Shown here: one piece after another, positions 61,191 through 64,000 of the stretch
Position numbering within the stretch: the first letter of the stretch is position 1
Layout of the letters: the number at the start of each line of letters is the position of its first letter
From: Mycobacterium sp. E2733
GTDB lineage: Bacteria > Actinomycetota > Actinomycetes > Mycobacteriales > Mycobacteriaceae
NCBI RefSeq assembly: GCF_001667585.1
Contig: NZ_LZJZ01000140.1
Coordinates: 62,001 to 126,000 of the forward strand
DNA: 64,000 nucleotides
Reading direction: 5' to 3'
Position numbers and translations under genes: made by a program
Notes under the pieces: generated by a model
Told to the model about the DNA's origin: nothing
Seen by the model: the letters and a program-made list of their open reading frames with translations, nothing else
The model's database searches: none

Positions 61191-62822
61191 ATGCGTCGGA
61201 TGCGGGCCTTTGCGACCGGTGTGGTCGTCGCCGGGCTGCTGGCCGTCGCGTCCCTGACGGCTTGCGGCGGCGGGGCGCTGAGCCCCGATCTGGTGGTCGT
61301 CAACGGCGGGGAGCCGCCGAACCCGTTGATTCCGACCGGCACGAACGACAGCCTCGGAGGGCGGATCCTGGATCGACTGTTCGCCGGTTTGGTGTCCTAC
61401 GACGCCGCCGGCAAACCGTCGCCGGAAGTGGCGCGGTCGATCGAGACAACCGACAACATCAACTACCGGATCATGCTCAAGCCTGGATGGAAGTTCACCG
61501 ACGGCTCGCCGGTGACGGCCCATTCGTTCGTCGACGCGTGGAACTACGGTGCGCTGAGCACCAATGCCCAACTGCAACAAAGCTTTTTCAGCCCCATCGT
61601 CGGATACGACGACGTCGCCGGCCTGACCGGAGACGGAAAGCCGGCCCGCACAACCATGTCCGGGCTGCAAGTGGTCAATGATCTCGAGTTCGACGTGCGG
61701 CTCAAGGCACCGACCGTCGACTTCACGTTGCGGCTGGGACACAATGCGTTCTACCCGCTACCCGGCATGGCTTTTCGGGACATGGCGGCGTTCGGTCGCA
61801 ACCCGATCGGCAACGGCCCGTATGAGTTGGCGGACGGTCCCGACGGGCCGGCCTGGGAACACAACGTCAAACTCGATTTAAAGCCCAACCCCGGCTACCA
61901 CGGCAATCGCAAACCCCACAACAAAGGATTGAGGTTCGAGTTCTACGCCAACCTGGACACCGCTTATGCCGACCTGCTGTCGGGCAATCTCGATGTGCTG
62001 GACACGATTCCGTCCAGCGCGCTGACAATCTACCAGCGCGACCTCGGCGGCAACGCCGCCAGTGGTCCGGTCGCGGTCAGCCAATCGCTCGACACGCCGT
62101 TGCGGCTACCGCATTTCGGCGGCGAAGAGGGTCGACTGCGCCGCTTGGCGTTGTCGGCGGCCATCAACCGGCCGCAGATCTGTCAGCAGATCTTCAACGG
62201 CACTCGCAGCCCGGCTCGCGATTTCACCGCCAGCTCGTTGCCCGGATTCGACCGGAACATCCCTGGCAACGACGCGTTGGACTTCAACCCCGAACGGGCA
62301 CGCCAACTCTGGGCGCAAGCCAATGCGATCTCGCCATGGAGCGGGCGGTACTCGATCGCATACAACGCCGACAGCGGCCATCAGGAGTGGGTGGACGCGG
62401 TGGCCAACAGCATCAAGAACGTGCTGGGCATCGACGCCGCCGGCGCGCCGCACCCCACGTTCGCGGGCTTCCGCACCCAGATCACCAACCGCACCATCGA
62501 TACCGCGTTCCGCGCGGGCTGGATCGGCGACTACCCGTCGATGATCGAGTTCCTGGCCCCGCTGTACGCCACCGGAGCGGGATCCAACGACGTCGGATAC
62601 TCGAGCCGGGAGTTCGATGCCGGGCTGGCCGCCGCGGAAGCAGCCCCCAACCTGCAACGGGCGGATGTGCTGGTCAACGTCGCCCAGCGAATCCTGTTGC
62701 GCGACATGCCCGCTGTGCCGCTGTGGTATTACATCGCGGTGGTCGGATGGTCGCCGCAGGTCAGCGGCGTCAAGCTCACCTGGAACGGTCTGCCCGACTA
62801 CGAGAACATCGTCAAGGCGTGA
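61191..62822 (+). CDS. dppA: DppA, peptide ABC-transporter substrate-binding lipoprotein
   Basis: 543 residues from ATG 61191. Lipobox: VASLTACGGG with lipidated Cys25. SBP family 5 signatures: NYRIMLKPGWKFTDGSPVTA, NPIGNGPYELAD and YHGNRKPHNKGLRFEFY. Matches Rv3666c; the M. tuberculosis Dpp importer has been linked to peptide and haem uptake. First gene of dppABC here. Confidence 0.93.
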   Translation: MRRMRAFATGVVVAGLLAVASLTACGGGALSPDLVVVNGGEPPNPLIPTGTNDSLGGRILDRLFAGLVSYDAAGKPSPEVARSIETTDNINYRIMLKPGWKFTDGSPVTAHSFVDAWNYGALSTNAQLQQSFFSPIVGYDDVAGLTGDGKPARTTMSGLQVVNDLEFDVRLKAPTVDFTLRLGHNAFYPLPGMAFRDMAAFGRNPIGNGPYELADGPDGPAWEHNVKLDLKPNPGYHGNRKPHNKGLRFEFYANLDTAYADLLSGNLDVLDTIPSSALTIYQRDLGGNAASGPVAVSQSLDTPLRLPHFGGEEGRLRRLALSAAINRPQICQQIFNGTRSPARDFTASSLPGFDRNIPGNDALDFNPERARQLWAQANAISPWSGRYSIAYNADSGHQEWVDAVANSIKNVLGIDAAGAPHPTFAGFRTQITNRTIDTAFRAGWIGDYPSMIEFLAPLYATGAGSNDVGYSSREFDAGLAAAEAAPNLQRADVLVNVAQRILLRDMPAVPLWYYIAVVGWSPQVSGVKLTWNGLPDYENIVKA

Positions 62823-62825
62823 CAG

Positions 62826-63752
62826 ATGGGTTTCTACATCGCGCGCCGCATCGCCGTCATGGTGCCCGTTTTCCTCGGCGCCACGCTGCTCATCTACGGC
62901 ATGGTCTTCCTGTTGCCGGGTGACCCGGTAGCCGCGATCGCCGGCGACCGGCCGCTGACGCCCGAGGTGGCCGCGCAACTGCGGGCCCGCTACCACCTCG
63001 ACGATCCGTTCCTGGTGCAGTACCTGCGCTACCTGGGCGGCGTGCTGCACGGCGACCTGGGCCGGTCCTACTCCGGGCTGCCGGTGAGTGACGTTCTGGC
63101 GCATGCCTTTCCGGTCACTCTACGGCTCGCGCTGATCGCCCTGGTCGTCGAGGCGGTGCTGGGCATCGGCTTCGGCGTGATCGCCGGACTGCGTACGGGG
63201 GGAGTCTTCGATTCCACCGTCCTGATCGCCGGGCTCGTCATCATCGCGATTCCGATCTTCGTCCTGGGCTTTCTGGCCCAGTTCGTCTTCGGGGTGAGGT
63301 TGGGCATCGCGCCGGTCACCGTCGGGGAGCGGTCGACGTTGGGGCGTCTGCTGCTGCCCGGCATCGTGCTGGGCTCCGTGTCGTTCGCCTATGTGGTGCG
63401 GCTGACCCGATCCGCGGTAGCGGCCAACGCGCACGCCGACTATGTCCGCACCGCCACCGCCAAAGGGTTGTCCCGGCCGCGCGTGGTGACGGTGCACATC
63501 CTGCGCAATTCGCTGATCCCGGTGGTGACGTTCCTGGGCGCCGACCTGGGGGCGCTGATGGGCGGAGCCATTGTGACGGAAGGCATTTTCAACATCCACG
63601 GCGTCGGCGGGGTGTTGTATCAGGCCGTCGCCCGGCAGGAGGCGCCGACCGTGGTGTCGATAGTCACGGTGCTGGTGTTGATCTACCTGATCACCAATCT
63701 GACGGTCGACCTGCTGTATGCGGCGCTGGACCCCAGGATCCGGTATGGCTGA
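62826..63752 (+). CDS. dppB: DppB, ABC-transporter permease
   Basis: 308 residues from ATG 62826, four bases after dppA. Six membrane segments, starting MVPVFLGATLLIYGMVFLLP, and the BPD permease EAA-like loop YVRTATAKGLSRPRVVTVHI followed by GALMGGAIVTEGIFNIHGVG. Matches Rv3665c. The stop overlaps the dppC start. Confidence 0.94.
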   Translation: MGFYIARRIAVMVPVFLGATLLIYGMVFLLPGDPVAAIAGDRPLTPEVAAQLRARYHLDDPFLVQYLRYLGGVLHGDLGRSYSGLPVSDVLAHAFPVTLRLALIALVVEAVLGIGFGVIAGLRTGGVFDSTVLIAGLVIIAIPIFVLGFLAQFVFGVRLGIAPVTVGERSTLGRLLLPGIVLGSVSFAYVVRLTRSAVAANAHADYVRTATAKGLSRPRVVTVHILRNSLIPVVTFLGADLGALMGGAIVTEGIFNIHGVGGVLYQAVARQEAPTVVSIVTVLVLIYLITNLTVDLLYAALDPRIRYG

Positions 63753-64000
63753 GCGCAGCGGCTTCTGGCGCGACACATGGCGTGGGTTGCGCGGCCGGCC
63801 GAAGTTCGTCATCGCCGGCCTGCTGATCCTGTTCATCGTCGCGGTCGCGGTGTTTCCGGCGTTGTTCACCGGGGCGGATCCCACCTACGCCGACCCCGGC
63901 CAGAGCCTGCTTCCGCCGTCGCGCGCGCACTGGTTCGGCACCGACCTGCAGGGCCACGACGTCTACGCCCGCACCGTCTACGGCGCGCGGGCCTCGGTCA
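63745..64000 (+). CDS. dppC: DppC, ABC-transporter permease (3' end cut by window)
   Basis: Starts at ATG 63745, overlapping dppB by eight bases, and continues beyond the window; 85 residues are visible. The first membrane segment is PKFVIAGLLILFIVAVAVFP, then SRAHWFGTDLQGHDVYARTV, the family motif before the permease core. Matches Rv3664c. Confidence 0.92.
   Translation, partial: MAERSGFWRDTWRGLRGRPKFVIAGLLILFIVAVAVFPALFTGADPTYADPGQSLLPPSRAHWFGTDLQGHDVYARTVYGARASV

Overview
The window is about 64 kb of high-GC (roughly two thirds G+C) actinobacterial chromosome. It is almost certainly from a non-tuberculous Mycobacterium. Recognisable blocks occur in the order known from M. tuberculosis, running from the egt cluster (Rv3704c-Rv3700c) through glpK, moxR2, rsfB, cds1, ponA2, whiB4, crp, nth, marP, ephE and acs to dppABC (Rv3666c-Rv3664c). 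I identified these by recall of the families and the M. tuberculosis order, not by a search. I see no transposase, integrase, phage gene or CRISPR array. Both window edges cut genes: egtA at the left and dppC at the right.

Layout. 1-5.2 kb: ergothioneine operon egtA-B-C-D-E, every junction overlapping. 5.2-17.5 kb: a methyltransferase, a glutamate-cysteine-ligase-like protein, glpK, a PadR regulator, and the RDD / SpoIIM-like / DUF58 / MoxR / DUF4350 / DUF4129 membrane block. 17.6-38.1 kb lies between the YqeY and RsfB genes, which I recall as neighbours (Rv3688c, Rv3687c) in M. tuberculosis. It holds a complete selenocysteine cassette (selB, selA, tRNA-Sec, selD) next to its client, an in-frame-UGA formate dehydrogenase with SECIS hairpin and its FeS and NrfD subunits. 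After these come an F420-type oxidoreductase, an SRPBCC/alcohol dehydrogenase/DJ-1 operon, a methyltransferase + CDGSH pair, a haem-oxygenase-like diiron protein, and a stressosome operon (rsbR-rsbS-rsbT-rsbX-rsbU). 38.2-42 kb: rsfB and small membrane or stress genes. 42-64 kb: the conserved backbone from tRNA-Pro and cds1 to dppABC.

How the parts may work together. The stressosome operon is divergent from rsfB, the anti-anti-sigma factor of the mycobacterial SigF pathway. Promoter-like sequences of the SigF type (GGTTT, 15-16 bases, GGGTA) lie in front of several accessory genes in the window. I infer that stress sensed by RsbR/RsbS releases RsbT, which activates RsbU. RsbU would then dephosphorylate RsfB and free SigF, which would transcribe the surrounding accessory genes. 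The selenocysteine and formate dehydrogenase genes form a second self-contained unit that would feed electrons from formate to the menaquinone pool. The left and right flanks are mainly thiol/redox (ergothioneine, Cds1, WhiB4, MarP, TlpA-like) and cell-envelope functions.
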